A stretch of DNA of 64,000 nt from Pedococcus_A sp963730585 (GCA_963730585.1 CAVSSL010000006.1:62001-126000), one strand, 5' to 3'. Positions 24,436 to 32,867 are shown, counted from the stretch's first letter. The notes: generated by a model not told the origin, from the letters alone. Translations and numbers: made by a program.

Positions 24436-25455
24436 ATGGTCACCCTCGTGCCGGTCAGCGGCCTCGACGACTCCCAGCGCGACCTGTTCGCCGGCTACGT
24501 GGAGGTGTATGCCGCGTCGGGCCGCGCGCTGTTCGGCGAGAACCACTCGGCGTGGGGAGCCGACGAGCTGAGGGTGCTGGAGCGCAAGCACGACCGGCAG
24601 ACGCTGGCCGTCGCGGCGGTGCAGCGCGACGGCGAGGTGGTCGGTGCCGCCTCCGTCGTGCTCCGCCTGCGCGACAACCCGCGGGTGGGCTTCATGTCGC
24701 TGGCCGTGCACCCGGAGCACCGCCGCCGGGGCCACGGGTCCCAGCTGCTGGCGTGGATGGAGGAGCAGGCGCGGCGGGCCGGCCGCACCGTGTTCATGGG
24801 CGAGACCGAGTGGCCGGCCGGTGGCGCGGACGTCTCGGGTGAGACCTTCGCGCGCGGGCACGGGTACGCGCCCGCCCAGCACGTCCTGCGCAGCACCCTC
24901 CCGCTGCCCGCCGACCGGGCGGTGCTCGCCGAGCTGGGGGAGGGCGGCGGTGACGCAAGCACTCCCGACTACGTCCTCGAGACCGGCGTGGACGGCATAC
25001 CGGAGTCCTGGCTGGAGGACCGGGCAGAGCTGCAGCGGCGGATGAGCACCGACGTGCCCCTCGGCGACCTCCAGCTCGAGGAGGAGGACTGGGACGCGCA
25101 GCGGATCCGGGACCAGTACGCCACGCTCGCCGCCATGGGTCGCCGGGTGGTGGAGACCGTCGCGCGGCACGTCCCGAGCGGCCGGCTCGTCGGCTACACG
25201 CAGGTGCAGGTCTCGCCCGAGACGCCGGCCCTCGGCTACCAGCAGGACACCCTCGTCGTGCGCGAGCACCGCGGGCACGCCCTCGGTCTGCGGCTGAAGG
25301 CTGCCAACACGCTCGCGGTGATGGAGCACCTGCCGGAGCTCACCGCCATCCGCACGTGGAACGCCGACGACAACGCCCACATGCTCGCGGTGAACCAGCG
25401 ACTGGGCTACGTGGTCGATGCCCACCTGCGCGAGTGGCAGAAGGTGCTGGGGTAG
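24436..25455 (+). CDS. Tandem-domain GNAT acetyltransferase
   Basis: About 339 residues with two GNAT modules. The first has LAVHPEHRRRGHGSQLLAW (acetyl-CoA loop, about residues 85-105); the second has LVVREHRGHALGLRLKAAN (about 270-290) and the closing NAHMLAVNQRLGYVVDA. Similar two-domain proteins include mycothiol synthase, but the signature here differs, so no symbol is given. ATG 24436 has AGGA at a better spacing than ATG 24427. Confidence 0.88.
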   Translation: MVTLVPVSGLDDSQRDLFAGYVEVYAASGRALFGENHSAWGADELRVLERKHDRQTLAVAAVQRDGEVVGAASVVLRLRDNPRVGFMSLAVHPEHRRRGHGSQLLAWMEEQARRAGRTVFMGETEWPAGGADVSGETFARGHGYAPAQHVLRSTLPLPADRAVLAELGEGGGDASTPDYVLETGVDGIPESWLEDRAELQRRMSTDVPLGDLQLEEEDWDAQRIRDQYATLAAMGRRVVETVARHVPSGRLVGYTQVQVSPETPALGYQQDTLVVREHRGHALGLRLKAANTLAVMEHLPELTAIRTWNADDNAHMLAVNQRLGYVVDAHLREWQKVLG

Positions 25456-25485
25456 CCGTCGCGGGCGGCCGTTAGCCTTGCCCGC

Positions 25486-26676
25486 ATGAGCGAGCAGCAG
25501 AGCGGGCAGGGCGGTTTCTCCACCAGGGCGATCCACGCCGGGCAGGAGCCGGATGCCGGCACCGGGGCGGTCATCACCCCGATCTACCAGGTGTCGACCT
25601 ACAAGCAGGACGGCATCGGCGGCTTCCGCGGCGGCTACGAGTACAGCCGCTCGGCCAACCCCACCCGCACCGCGCTCGAGGAGTGCTTCGCCGCGCTCGA
25701 AGGCGGCGCTCGCGGTTTCGCGTTCGCCTCCGGCCTCGCGGGCCAGGACACCCTGCTGCGCGCCCTGCTCCAGCCGGGCGAGCACGTCGTCGTGCCCTCC
25801 GACGCCTACGGCGGCACCTACCGCCTCTTCAACAAGGTCCTCGTGCCGTGGGGCGTCGAGCACACCATCGCACCCATGGGTGACGTCGACGCCGTGCGGG
25901 CCGCGATCCGCCCGGGGCAGACCAAGATCGTCTGGGTCGAGACCCCCACCAACCCGCTGCTCGGCATCGCCGACATCGAGGCGCTCGCCACGATCGCGCA
26001 CGAGGCCGGCGCCCTGCTCGTCGTCGACAACACCTTCGCCTCGGCCTACCTCCAGCAGCCGCTGGCGCTCGGCGCCGACATCGTCTGCCACTCGACGACG
26101 AAGTACTCCGGCGGCCACAGCGACGTCGTCGGTGGCGCGGTCGTCGTCGGCAGCGACATCTCCGTCCCGGGCTTCGAGGACGCGGCGGAGCGAATCGCCT
26201 TCCACCAGAACTCGATGGGCGCCGTCGCCGGCCCGTTCGACGCCTGGCTCGTGCTGCGCGGCCTGAAGACGCTGGCCGTCCGCATGGAGCGGCACTGCGA
26301 CAACGCCGAGAAGGTCGTCGAGTTCCTGCAGGGCCACCCCGCCGTCAGCGCCGTGCACTACCCGGGCCTGCCGAGCCACCCCGGCCACGAGGTCGCCAAG
26401 AAGCAGATGAAGCGCTTCGGCGGCATGATCTCCTTCCAGCTCAAGGCGGGCGAGGACGTCGCGGTCAAGGTCTGCGCCGAGACCCAGGTGTGGACCCTGG
26501 GCGAGTCGCTCGGCGGCGTCGAGTCGCTGATCGAGCACCCGGCCCGGATGACGCACGCCTCGGTCCGGGGCACCGAGCTCGAGGTGCCCGCCGACCTGAT
26601 CCGCCTCTCGGTCGGCATCGAGGACGTCGACGACCTCATCGCCGACCTGGCCCAGGCCCTCGACCGGCTCGCCTGA
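25486..26676 (+). CDS. metB: Cystathionine gamma-synthase (or gamma-lyase)
   Basis: PLP enzyme of the Cys/Met metabolism family, 396 residues. Lys206 in STTKYSGGHSDVVGG binds PLP; YEYSRSANPTRTALE and VVDNTFAS are conserved. It makes cystathionine from O-acyl-homoserine and cysteine, or acts in reverse as gamma-lyase with cbs. TAGCCT at 25473-25478 is seven bases before ATG 25486. Corresponds to Rv1079. Confidence 0.94.
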   Translation: MSEQQSGQGGFSTRAIHAGQEPDAGTGAVITPIYQVSTYKQDGIGGFRGGYEYSRSANPTRTALEECFAALEGGARGFAFASGLAGQDTLLRALLQPGEHVVVPSDAYGGTYRLFNKVLVPWGVEHTIAPMGDVDAVRAAIRPGQTKIVWVETPTNPLLGIADIEALATIAHEAGALLVVDNTFASAYLQQPLALGADIVCHSTTKYSGGHSDVVGGAVVVGSDISVPGFEDAAERIAFHQNSMGAVAGPFDAWLVLRGLKTLAVRMERHCDNAEKVVEFLQGHPAVSAVHYPGLPSHPGHEVAKKQMKRFGGMISFQLKAGEDVAVKVCAETQVWTLGESLGGVESLIEHPARMTHASVRGTELEVPADLIRLSVGIEDVDDLIADLAQALDRLA

Positions 26677-26682
26677 CCCACG

Positions 26683-28011
26683 ATGGCGCGCCTCCTCTGC
26701 GTCGACTTCGGCTCGACCTTCACCAAGGCCGCGCTCGTCGACACCGCTGAGGGCGCCCTGCTCGCCACCCGTGAGGTGCCGACCACCATCGGCACCGACG
26801 TCCTCGACGGCTACCGGGCCATCCGGGAGTCCCTGACGGCCGAGGTGATGCCGGAGCCTGACGACGTGCTCGCGTGCTCCAGCGCCGGCGGCGGCCTGAG
26901 GCTGGCGGTCGTCGGCTACGAGCGGGAGGTCACGGCCCAGGCCGGCTACCGCGTGGGCCTGAGCGCCGGCGCCAAGGTCGTCCACGTCGCGTCCGGCCGG
27001 ATGTCCGGGCCTGACGTGCACGACCTGCGTGCCGCCCGGCCCGACATCGTGCTGCTCGTCGGCGGCACCGACGGCGGCAACGCCGACGTGCTGCTGCACA
27101 ACGCCGAGCGCCTGGCCCACATGCGCGTAGCGGCACCCATCGTGGTGGCGGGCAACGCCGACGCCGCCGACGAGGTGGCCGCCGCGCTCGCCTCCACCGG
27201 ACGGCGGTTCGAGGTCACCGACAACGTGCTGCCCCAGATCGGGGTCATCGCCCCGAAGGGTGCCCGAGCCGCGATCCGCGCCGCCTTCCTCCACCACGTC
27301 ATCGGTGGCAAGCACCTGTCGCGCGGCACCGAGTTCGTCGACATGGTGCGGGCCGCGACCCCCGACGCCGTGCTCGCGGGCGTGCAGGTGCTGGCCGACT
27401 CGGTCGAGGGCGACGTGCTGGTCATCGACGTCGGCGGCGCGACCACCGACGTCTACTCCGCGCTGCAGCCGCAGGGCGAGGACGCCGGCCTCGCCAAGGA
27501 CGTCGTCGCGCCGCTGTGGCAGTCGCGCACGGTCGAGGCCGACCTCGGCATGCGCTGGAGCGCCGAGGGTGTGCTCGAGGCCGCCCAGCGCGAGGCGCTG
27601 CCCGTCTCCGACGGACTGTCCGGGTATGCCGCGCGCGTGGCTCGCGAGACGGCCCACCTCCCAGCCGACGCGGGGGAGCAGGCCCTCGACCTCGAGCTCG
27701 CCCGGCTCGCCGCCCTGGTCGCCGTGCGCCGCCACGCCCGCCCGGCCTCGCCGGGGGCGAGCCCGCGCCCCCTGGCCGACGTCGTGCACGTCATCGGCTC
27801 GGGCGGTGTGCTGCGCCACGCGGGCGCCGACGAGCAGCGCGCCGTGCTCCGGTCCGTGACCGGCGACCACGCCGGGGGCTGGCGCGTCCCGCGCGGGGCA
27901 CGGGTGGCGACCGACACGGCATACCTGCTCTTCGCCGTGGGGCTGCTGGCCGACGAGCACCCTGACGCCGCCCGCTTGCTGGCCGAGCGCGTTGTCGGTG
28001 GCGAGTCCTAG
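26683..28011 (+). CDS. MutL-family (glutamate mutase-associated) ASKHA ATPase-like protein
   Basis: A 442-residue actin-fold protein: phosphate-1 motif LCVDFGSTFTKAALVD at the start, LVGGTDGGN at about 125, and a second DVGGATTDVYSAL motif at about 248. This is the glutamate mutase MutL-type family (unrelated to mismatch-repair MutL), thought to be a reactivase or chaperone for B12 mutases. No mutase subunit genes are in the window. It starts six bases after metB and so is likely co-transcribed. A damage-type promoter for the next gene overlaps its stop codon. Confidence 0.85.
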   Translation: MARLLCVDFGSTFTKAALVDTAEGALLATREVPTTIGTDVLDGYRAIRESLTAEVMPEPDDVLACSSAGGGLRLAVVGYEREVTAQAGYRVGLSAGAKVVHVASGRMSGPDVHDLRAARPDIVLLVGGTDGGNADVLLHNAERLAHMRVAAPIVVAGNADAADEVAAALASTGRRFEVTDNVLPQIGVIAPKGARAAIRAAFLHHVIGGKHLSRGTEFVDMVRAATPDAVLAGVQVLADSVEGDVLVIDVGGATTDVYSALQPQGEDAGLAKDVVAPLWQSRTVEADLGMRWSAEGVLEAAQREALPVSDGLSGYAARVARETAHLPADAGEQALDLELARLAALVAVRRHARPASPGASPRPLADVVHVIGSGGVLRHAGADEQRAVLRSVTGDHAGGWRVPRGARVATDTAYLLFAVGLLADEHPDAARLLAERVVGGES

Positions 28012-28014
28012 GTT
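27992..28014 (+). promoter_or_regulatory. PafBC/RecA-NDp-type promoter for the VOC gene
   Basis: TTGTCGGTG (27992-28000), eight bases, TAGGTT (28009-28014): a full match to TTGTCRGTG-N8-TANNNT. The TAG of the -10 is the stop codon of the upstream gene. The next ATG is six bases away, so the transcript would be leaderless. Confidence 0.75.
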
Positions 28015-28020
28015 GGCGCC

Positions 28021-28410
28021 ATGAGCGACTCGCACACCGCCCTCGGCCTGCCCCGTCTCGACCTGGTCGTCCTCGACTGCCCCGACCCGCGGGCGCTCGC
28101 CGACTTCTACGCCACGATCCTCGGCTGGGACGTCGAGTCCACCGAGGACGACTGGGTGACGCTGAGGCCTGCGGGGGAGGGCATTGGCCTGGCGTTCCAG
28201 AAGGTCGACAACCACCAGGCTCCGACCTGGCCGGAGGGCCCGCGACCGCAGCAGTTCCACCTCGACTTCGACGTGGCCGACATCGCCGAGGCCGAGCCGC
28301 GGGTGCTGGCCGCCGGGGCCACGGTGCACGAGCACCAGCCCTCCGAGAGCGGCAGCTTCCGGGTCTACCTCGACCCGGCCGGTCACCCCTTCTGCCTCTG
28401 CCGCAGCTGA
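28021..28410 (+). CDS. VOC-family (glyoxalase/bleomycin-resistance-like) protein
   Basis: A 129-residue vicinal-oxygen-chelate domain: LVVLDCPDPRALADFYATILGW at the start and QFHLDFDVADI plus FRVYLDPAGHPFCL provide the two beta-alpha-beta-beta-beta modules. Such proteins bind or modify small molecules, including some antibiotics. A full PafBC-type promoter lies directly upstream. Function unproven. Confidence 0.92.
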   Translation: MSDSHTALGLPRLDLVVLDCPDPRALADFYATILGWDVESTEDDWVTLRPAGEGIGLAFQKVDNHQAPTWPEGPRPQQFHLDFDVADIAEAEPRVLAAGATVHEHQPSESGSFRVYLDPAGHPFCLCRS

Positions 28411-28455
28411 CCGCGGTCAGCGACTCCCGCACCGCGTCGAATTAATCGGTTGGGG

Positions 28456-28478
28456 TTGTCAGACCCCCCACCTAGGCT
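28456..28478 (+). promoter_or_regulatory. PafBC/RecA-NDp-type promoter for the ABC transporter
   Basis: TTGTCAGAC (28456-28464), eight bases, TAGGCT (28473-28478), matching TTGTCRGNN-N8-TANNNT. ATG 28486 is seven bases after the -10, so the mRNA is probably leaderless. Confidence 0.7.
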
Positions 28479-28485
28479 CGAACGC

Positions 28486-29475
28486 ATGACTTCAGGGATG
28501 GACACGGGTCTGGCCATCGAGGCCGACAACCTGGTCAAGCACTTCGGTGACACGGTCGCCGTCGACGGCGTGAGCTTCTCGGTGCCGAGGGGCTCGGTGC
28601 TCGGGTTGCTGGGGCCCAACGGCGCGGGCAAGACCACCACCGTGCGGATGATGACCACGCTCACGACGCCGACGAGCGGCACCGCTCGCGTCAACGGGCA
28701 CGACGTGCTCCGTGAGCCGGACGCCGTGCGCCGCAGCATGGGCCTGACCGGGCAGGCCGCCACGGTCGACGAGCTGCTGACGGGGCGGGAGAACATCCGG
28801 CTCATCGGCGCGCTCTACGGCCTCAGCCCGTCCTACGTCCGCAAGGCCGCCGACGAGCTGCTCGAGCGGTTCTCGCTGGCCGATGCCGGCGACCGGATCG
28901 TCAAGAACTACTCGGGCGGCATGCGACGCCGGCTCGACCTCGCCGTCAGCCTGGTGGCCACCCCACCGGTGCTGTTCCTCGACGAGCCGACCACCGGCCT
29001 CGACCCGCGCAGCCGGGTCGAGCTGTGGGAGGTGCTGCGCGGGCTGGTCCGCGACGGCACCACCCTCCTGCTGACGACGCAGTACCTCGAGGAGGCCGAC
29101 CACCTCGCCGACCGCATCATCGTCATCGACCACGGCACGGTCATCGCCGAGGGCACCGCGCTGGAGCTGAAGGACCGGAGCGGCCAGGCGGCGATCGTGC
29201 TGACCGTGTCCAGGGCAACGGACCTGCCGCTCGCCGAGCGGATGCTGCGACAGCACGTGCCCACGGTGCACGTCGACGAGGCGGCGCGTCAGCTCACCGC
29301 CCCGGCCGACGGGCTGCGCGACATGACCCGCATCGCCGCCGTGTTCGAGCACAGCGAGATCGAGCTCGACGACCTCGGGCTCAAGCGGCCCAGCCTCGAC
29401 GACGTGTTCCTGCACCTGACCGGCCACCGCGCCGAGGACGCCACCGAACAGACCATGGAGGAGCAGGCGTCATGA
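28486..29475 (+). CDS. ABC transporter ATP-binding protein, DrrA-like
   Basis: A 329-residue ATPase of the drug-export (daunorubicin-resistance DrrA) type. Walker A is GPNGAGKTT, signature NYSGGMRRRLDLA, Walker B VLFLDEPTTGLDP, and the C-terminal 80 residues (RPSLDDVFLHLTGH) are the DrrA regulatory tail. ATG 28486 is used; ATG 28498 is possible. It overlaps the permease start by ATGA. Likely DNA-damage controlled through the promoter upstream. Confidence 0.94.
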   Translation: MTSGMDTGLAIEADNLVKHFGDTVAVDGVSFSVPRGSVLGLLGPNGAGKTTTVRMMTTLTTPTSGTARVNGHDVLREPDAVRRSMGLTGQAATVDELLTGRENIRLIGALYGLSPSYVRKAADELLERFSLADAGDRIVKNYSGGMRRRLDLAVSLVATPPVLFLDEPTTGLDPRSRVELWEVLRGLVRDGTTLLLTTQYLEEADHLADRIIVIDHGTVIAEGTALELKDRSGQAAIVLTVSRATDLPLAERMLRQHVPTVHVDEAARQLTAPADGLRDMTRIAAVFEHSEIELDDLGLKRPSLDDVFLHLTGHRAEDATEQTMEEQAS

Positions 29476-30323
29476 CCACCGACACCAGCACCACTGCCAC
29501 CACGCAGGAGCTTCGCCGCCCGGAGCTGCGCCAGACCGGGCTGCTGCACCAGTCGTGGACGATCGTGCGGCGCAACCTGCGCCACATCCGGCGCCAGCCC
29601 GAGGCGCTCACCGACGTCACGATCCAGCCGATCATGTTCGTCGTCCTCTTCGCGTTCGTCTTCGGCGGCTCGATCCAGACCGAGGGCAGCGGGTACCGCG
29701 AGTGGCTGCTGCCCGGGATCATGGCGCAGACGATGGCGTTCTCGGCCTTCGTCGTCGCCATCGGGCTCAACACCGACATCGACAAGGGCATCGTCGACCG
29801 GTTCCGGTCGCTGCCCATCTCCCGGGCGTCGGTGCTGATCGGACGCAGCATCTCCAGCCTCATCCACTCCAGCATCGGCATCGTCGTCATGTCGCTGACG
29901 GGCCTGGCGATCGGGTGGCGGATCCACGACGGGGTGGCGGCCGGCCTCCTCGCCTACGGACTGCTGCTGCTGTTCGGCTTCGCGATGATCTGGATCGGCA
30001 TCCTCGTCGGCTCCGCCATGCGGTCCATCGAGGCGGTCAACGGCCTGATGTTCACCACGATCTTCCCGATCACCTTCCTGGCCAACACCTTCGCGCCGTC
30101 GGAGAACATGACGCCGTGGCTGCGCACGATCGCCGAGTGGAACCCCATCTCCTCGCTGGTGCAGGCCATGCGTGAGCTGTGGGGGAACACCCCGCCGGCC
30201 GGTCCTGACGCGGCCCTGCCGCTGCGCCACCCCGAGCTCTTCGCGGCCGGCTGGTCGATCCTCATCGCCGTGCTGGTCGCCCCGCTCGCGGTGCGGGCCT
30301 TCAACCGGCGCACCAGCGAGTAG
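29472..30323 (+). CDS. ABC-2 type permease, DrrB-like
   Basis: A 283-residue membrane protein with six hydrophobic segments (IMFVVLFAFVFGGSI, MAFSAFVVAIGL, SSIGIVVMSLTGLAIGW, LLLFGFAMIWIGILVG, FTTIFPITFLANTF, ILIAVLVAPLAV) and the ABC-2 motif DRFRSLPISRASVLIGR. It pairs with the preceding ATPase to form an exporter of drugs or lipids. ATG 29472 overlaps the ATPase stop. Confidence 0.93.
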   Translation: MTTDTSTTATTQELRRPELRQTGLLHQSWTIVRRNLRHIRRQPEALTDVTIQPIMFVVLFAFVFGGSIQTEGSGYREWLLPGIMAQTMAFSAFVVAIGLNTDIDKGIVDRFRSLPISRASVLIGRSISSLIHSSIGIVVMSLTGLAIGWRIHDGVAAGLLAYGLLLLFGFAMIWIGILVGSAMRSIEAVNGLMFTTIFPITFLANTFAPSENMTPWLRTIAEWNPISSLVQAMRELWGNTPPAGPDAALPLRHPELFAAGWSILIAVLVAPLAVRAFNRRTSE

Positions 30324-30367
30324 CGGCGGGTGCAGGGTGGCGGTCGTCGGCCGCTACCCTGCCGCCC

Positions 30368-31591
30368 ATGGCATCACCGTTGCTGTCCGTCACGCTGGAT
30401 GACGTCCGCGCTGCGCAAGACCTGCTCAGCGGCGTCGTCCGCCCCACCCCGCTGGAGTACAGCCGGGCCCTCACCGACCGCGTCGGGGCCGAGGTCTTCC
30501 TCAAGTGCGAGAACCTCCAGCGGGCCGGGTCCTTCAAGATCCGGGGTGCCTACACCCGCATGTCGCGCCTGTCCGACGAGGAGAAGGCCCGGGGTGTGGT
30601 GGCGGCCAGCGCCGGGAACCACGCCCAGGGCGTGGCGCTCGCCGCCCAGCTGCTCGGCATCAAGGCCAAGGTCTACATGCCCCACGGGGCGCCGATGCCC
30701 AAGCTCGTGGCGACCCGGGCCTACGGCGCCGAGATCGAGCAGGTCGGCACCACGATCGACGAGTGCCTGGTGAAGGCCCGCGAGTGGGAGGCCCAGACGG
30801 GGGCGGTGCTGATCCACCCGTTCGACCACCCCGACATCGTGGCCGGCCAGGGCACCTGCGGCCTCGAGATCCTGCAGGAGTGCCCCGACGTCCGGACGAT
30901 CGTCGTCAGCGCCGGCGGCGGCGGCCTCCTGGCGGGCATCTCCACCGCGGTGAAGGCGCTCAAGCCCGATGTGCGCATCATCGGCGTGCAGGCCGAGCAG
31001 GCCGCGGCATACCCGCTCTCCCTCGCGGCCGGGAAGCCGGTGCCCTTCGAGAACATGCAGACCATGGCCGACGGCATCGCCGTCGGCATGCCCGGTGACG
31101 TGCCGTATGCCCTCGTCCGCGAGCTCGTCGACGGCATGGAGACGGTGAGCGAGGAGGCGCTGTCCCGCGCCCTGCTCTTCCTGCTCGAGCGGGCCAAGCT
31201 CGTCGTGGAGCCGGCCGGGGCCGCGGCCGTGGCCCACCTGCTGGGCACCGCGGGCCGGCACGTCGACGGCCCGGTCGTCGCCGTGATCTCCGGCGGCAAC
31301 ATCGACCCCCTGCTGCTGCTGCGCATCATCCGGCACGGCATGGCCTCAGCAGGGCGCTACCTGCAGTTCCGGGTGCGGGTGCCCGACAAGCCCGGCTCCC
31401 TCGCCGGCCTCCTGGCGGACCTCGCGGCTGCCGATGCCAACGTCCTCGAGGTGGAGCACGTGCGCACCGGCACCACCATCCGGGTCGACGAGGTCGAGAT
31501 CGGGCTGCAGCTCGAGACCCGCGGCCACGAGCACTGCGAGGAGGTCCTGCGCGCGCTGCGGACCAAGGGCTACCAGCTGAAGTTCGGGTGA
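30368..31591 (+). CDS. ilvA: Threonine ammonia-lyase
   Basis: PLP enzyme converting threonine to 2-oxobutyrate, the entry to isoleucine synthesis. PLP Lys57 is in RAGSFKIRGAY, and SAGNHAQGVA plus SGGNIDP bind substrate and phosphate. The C-terminal 75 residues (FRVRVPDKPGSLAGLL) form one ACT-type regulatory domain. The 407-residue form is the short type found in actinobacteria, which may be biosynthetic or catabolic (TdcB-like). TACCCT at 30355-30360 is seven bases before the ATG. Confidence 0.94.
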   Translation: MASPLLSVTLDDVRAAQDLLSGVVRPTPLEYSRALTDRVGAEVFLKCENLQRAGSFKIRGAYTRMSRLSDEEKARGVVAASAGNHAQGVALAAQLLGIKAKVYMPHGAPMPKLVATRAYGAEIEQVGTTIDECLVKAREWEAQTGAVLIHPFDHPDIVAGQGTCGLEILQECPDVRTIVVSAGGGGLLAGISTAVKALKPDVRIIGVQAEQAAAYPLSLAAGKPVPFENMQTMADGIAVGMPGDVPYALVRELVDGMETVSEEALSRALLFLLERAKLVVEPAGAAAVAHLLGTAGRHVDGPVVAVISGGNIDPLLLLRIIRHGMASAGRYLQFRVRVPDKPGSLAGLLADLAAADANVLEVEHVRTGTTIRVDEVEIGLQLETRGHEHCEEVLRALRTKGYQLKFG

Positions 31592-31633
31592 GCGTGCCAC
31601 CGCTGCGCGACGCGGCTGGTCAGCCTGGCGGAC

Positions 31634-32125
31634 GTGCCCGTGCTGGCCGAGCTCGTGCGCTCGAACCGGGAGTTCATGGCCCCCTACGAGCCTCCCCGCA
31701 GCGAGGAGTACTTCACCGAGGCGGGCCAGCGGGCGCTGGTGCGGGGGCTGCTGACGCAGTACGCCCAGGACCGCACGCTGCCGCACGTGGTGCTCGACGA
31801 GGAGGGCGCCGTCGTGGGGCGGATCACCCTCAACGACATCGTCCGCGGGCCGTTCCAGTCGTGCAGCCTCGGCTACTGGGTCTCCGAGCCGGCTGGCGGC
31901 CGGGGACTGGCGACGGCCGCGGTGCGGCAGATCTGCGACCTCGCCTTCGACGACCTCGGGCTGCATCGCGTCCAGGCCGGCACCCTCGTCGACAACCTGC
32001 GCTCGCAGCGCGTGCTGACCAAGTGCGGCTTCGTGCGGTTCGGTCTCGCCGAGCGCTACCTCAAGATCGCCGGCCGCTGGCAGGACCACGTCCTGTTCCA
32101 GCTGCTCAACCCCGTCGAGGACTGA
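31634..32125 (+). CDS. GNAT acetyltransferase, RimJ/RimL-like; N-terminus possibly frameshifted
   Basis: A 163-residue product with RimJ-type motifs: LGYWVSEPAGGRGLATAAV (acetyl-CoA site) and NLRSQRVLTKCGFVRFGLAERYLKI. The GTG at 31634 is internal to a plausible first strand: the upstream codons read TRLVSLAD in frame but have no start. A GTG at 31588 in the neighbouring frame gives VSVPPLR, and removal of one base near 31605 would join them. The real gene may be 31588-32125. It may acetylate a ribosomal protein or small molecule. Confidence 0.8.
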   Translation: MPVLAELVRSNREFMAPYEPPRSEEYFTEAGQRALVRGLLTQYAQDRTLPHVVLDEEGAVVGRITLNDIVRGPFQSCSLGYWVSEPAGGRGLATAAVRQICDLAFDDLGLHRVQAGTLVDNLRSQRVLTKCGFVRFGLAERYLKIAGRWQDHVLFQLLNPVED

Positions 32126-32143
32126 GTCGTCGTGCAACGACGG

Positions 32144-32175
32144 AGGAGGGGCCGCCCCGGTGGGCGGCCCCTCCT
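32144..32175. terminator. Bidirectional terminator
   Basis: Arms 32144-32156 and 32163-32175 pair perfectly over 13 bases around a six-base loop and are followed by TCTCGCTCT. It lies between the acetyltransferase (plus) and greA (minus) ends. Confidence 0.85.
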
Positions 32176-32193
32176 TCTCGCTCTGGATGCGGC

Positions 32194-32685
32194 TCAGCCG
32201 GAGTAGGGCTTGGCGTCCTTGATGGTGACCTCGATGGTCTTGCCGTTGGGGGTCTCGTAGGAGACTGTGTCGCCGATCTTCTTGCCGTTGATGGCGGCGC
32301 CCATGGCGGACTTCTCGCTGTAGACCTCGAGGTCGGCGTCGGCGATCTCGCGCGAGCCCATGAGGAAGGTGAGGTCGTCGCCGGACAGGTCGACGGTGAC
32401 CACCATGCCGGGCTCGACGACGCCGTCGTCGGCCGGCTTCTCGCCGACCTTGGCGTGCTCGAGCAGCTGGGTCAGCTGGCGGATGCGGGCCTCCATCTTG
32501 CCCTGCTCATCCTTGGCCGCGTGGTAGCCGCCGTTCTCCTTGAGGTCGCCCTCCTCGCGGGCCGCCTCGATCCGCTTGGCGATCTCGGTCCGGCCCTCAC
32601 CGGAGAGCTGGTCCAGCTCAGCCTTGAGGCGGTCGAACGCCTCCTGGGTGAGGTAGCTCTGTGCGGGGGTCGCGATGTCGCTCAC
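32194..32685 (-). CDS. greA: Transcription elongation factor GreA
   Basis: GreA rescues backtracked RNA polymerase by stimulating transcript cleavage. The N-terminal coiled coil has the acidic tip REEGDLKENGGYHAAKDEQG, with DxxxE-type residues for metal delivery; the C-terminal FKBP-like domain contains SYETPNGKTIEVTI. Length 163. GTG 32685 (VSDIATPAQS) has AAGGAG seven bases upstream and is preferred over the longer frame to 32745. Same position as Rv1080c. Confidence 0.95.
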   Translation of the reverse strand: MSDIATPAQSYLTQEAFDRLKAELDQLSGEGRTEIAKRIEAAREEGDLKENGGYHAAKDEQGKMEARIRQLTQLLEHAKVGEKPADDGVVEPGMVVTVDLSGDDLTFLMGSREIADADLEVYSEKSAMGAAINGKKIGDTVSYETPNGKTIEVTIKDAKPYSG

Positions 32686-32867
32686 GTGAAAACTCCTTGG
32701 TCGGTCCTCGGTCCGCCCCTGGCGTGACCGGGGGGTGTTACGCAAGACGGCCCGGACCCTGTCCCACTGGGGGCCTCAGGTCCAGACCGCTTCGTGAAGA
32801 GACAAGGGTATCAACGTCGGCGCAGAGGGGTCCATTCCAGCGCCCACGACCTGGACGAACGGTTGAC

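Noticed and set aside
24343..28386. A very long open frame (about 1,350 codons) on the minus strand across metB and the MutL-family gene
   Set aside because: It is opposite several clearly coding plus-strand genes, has low-complexity Gly/Arg/Val/Asp composition and no motifs. Long antisense frames are expected at this GC content.
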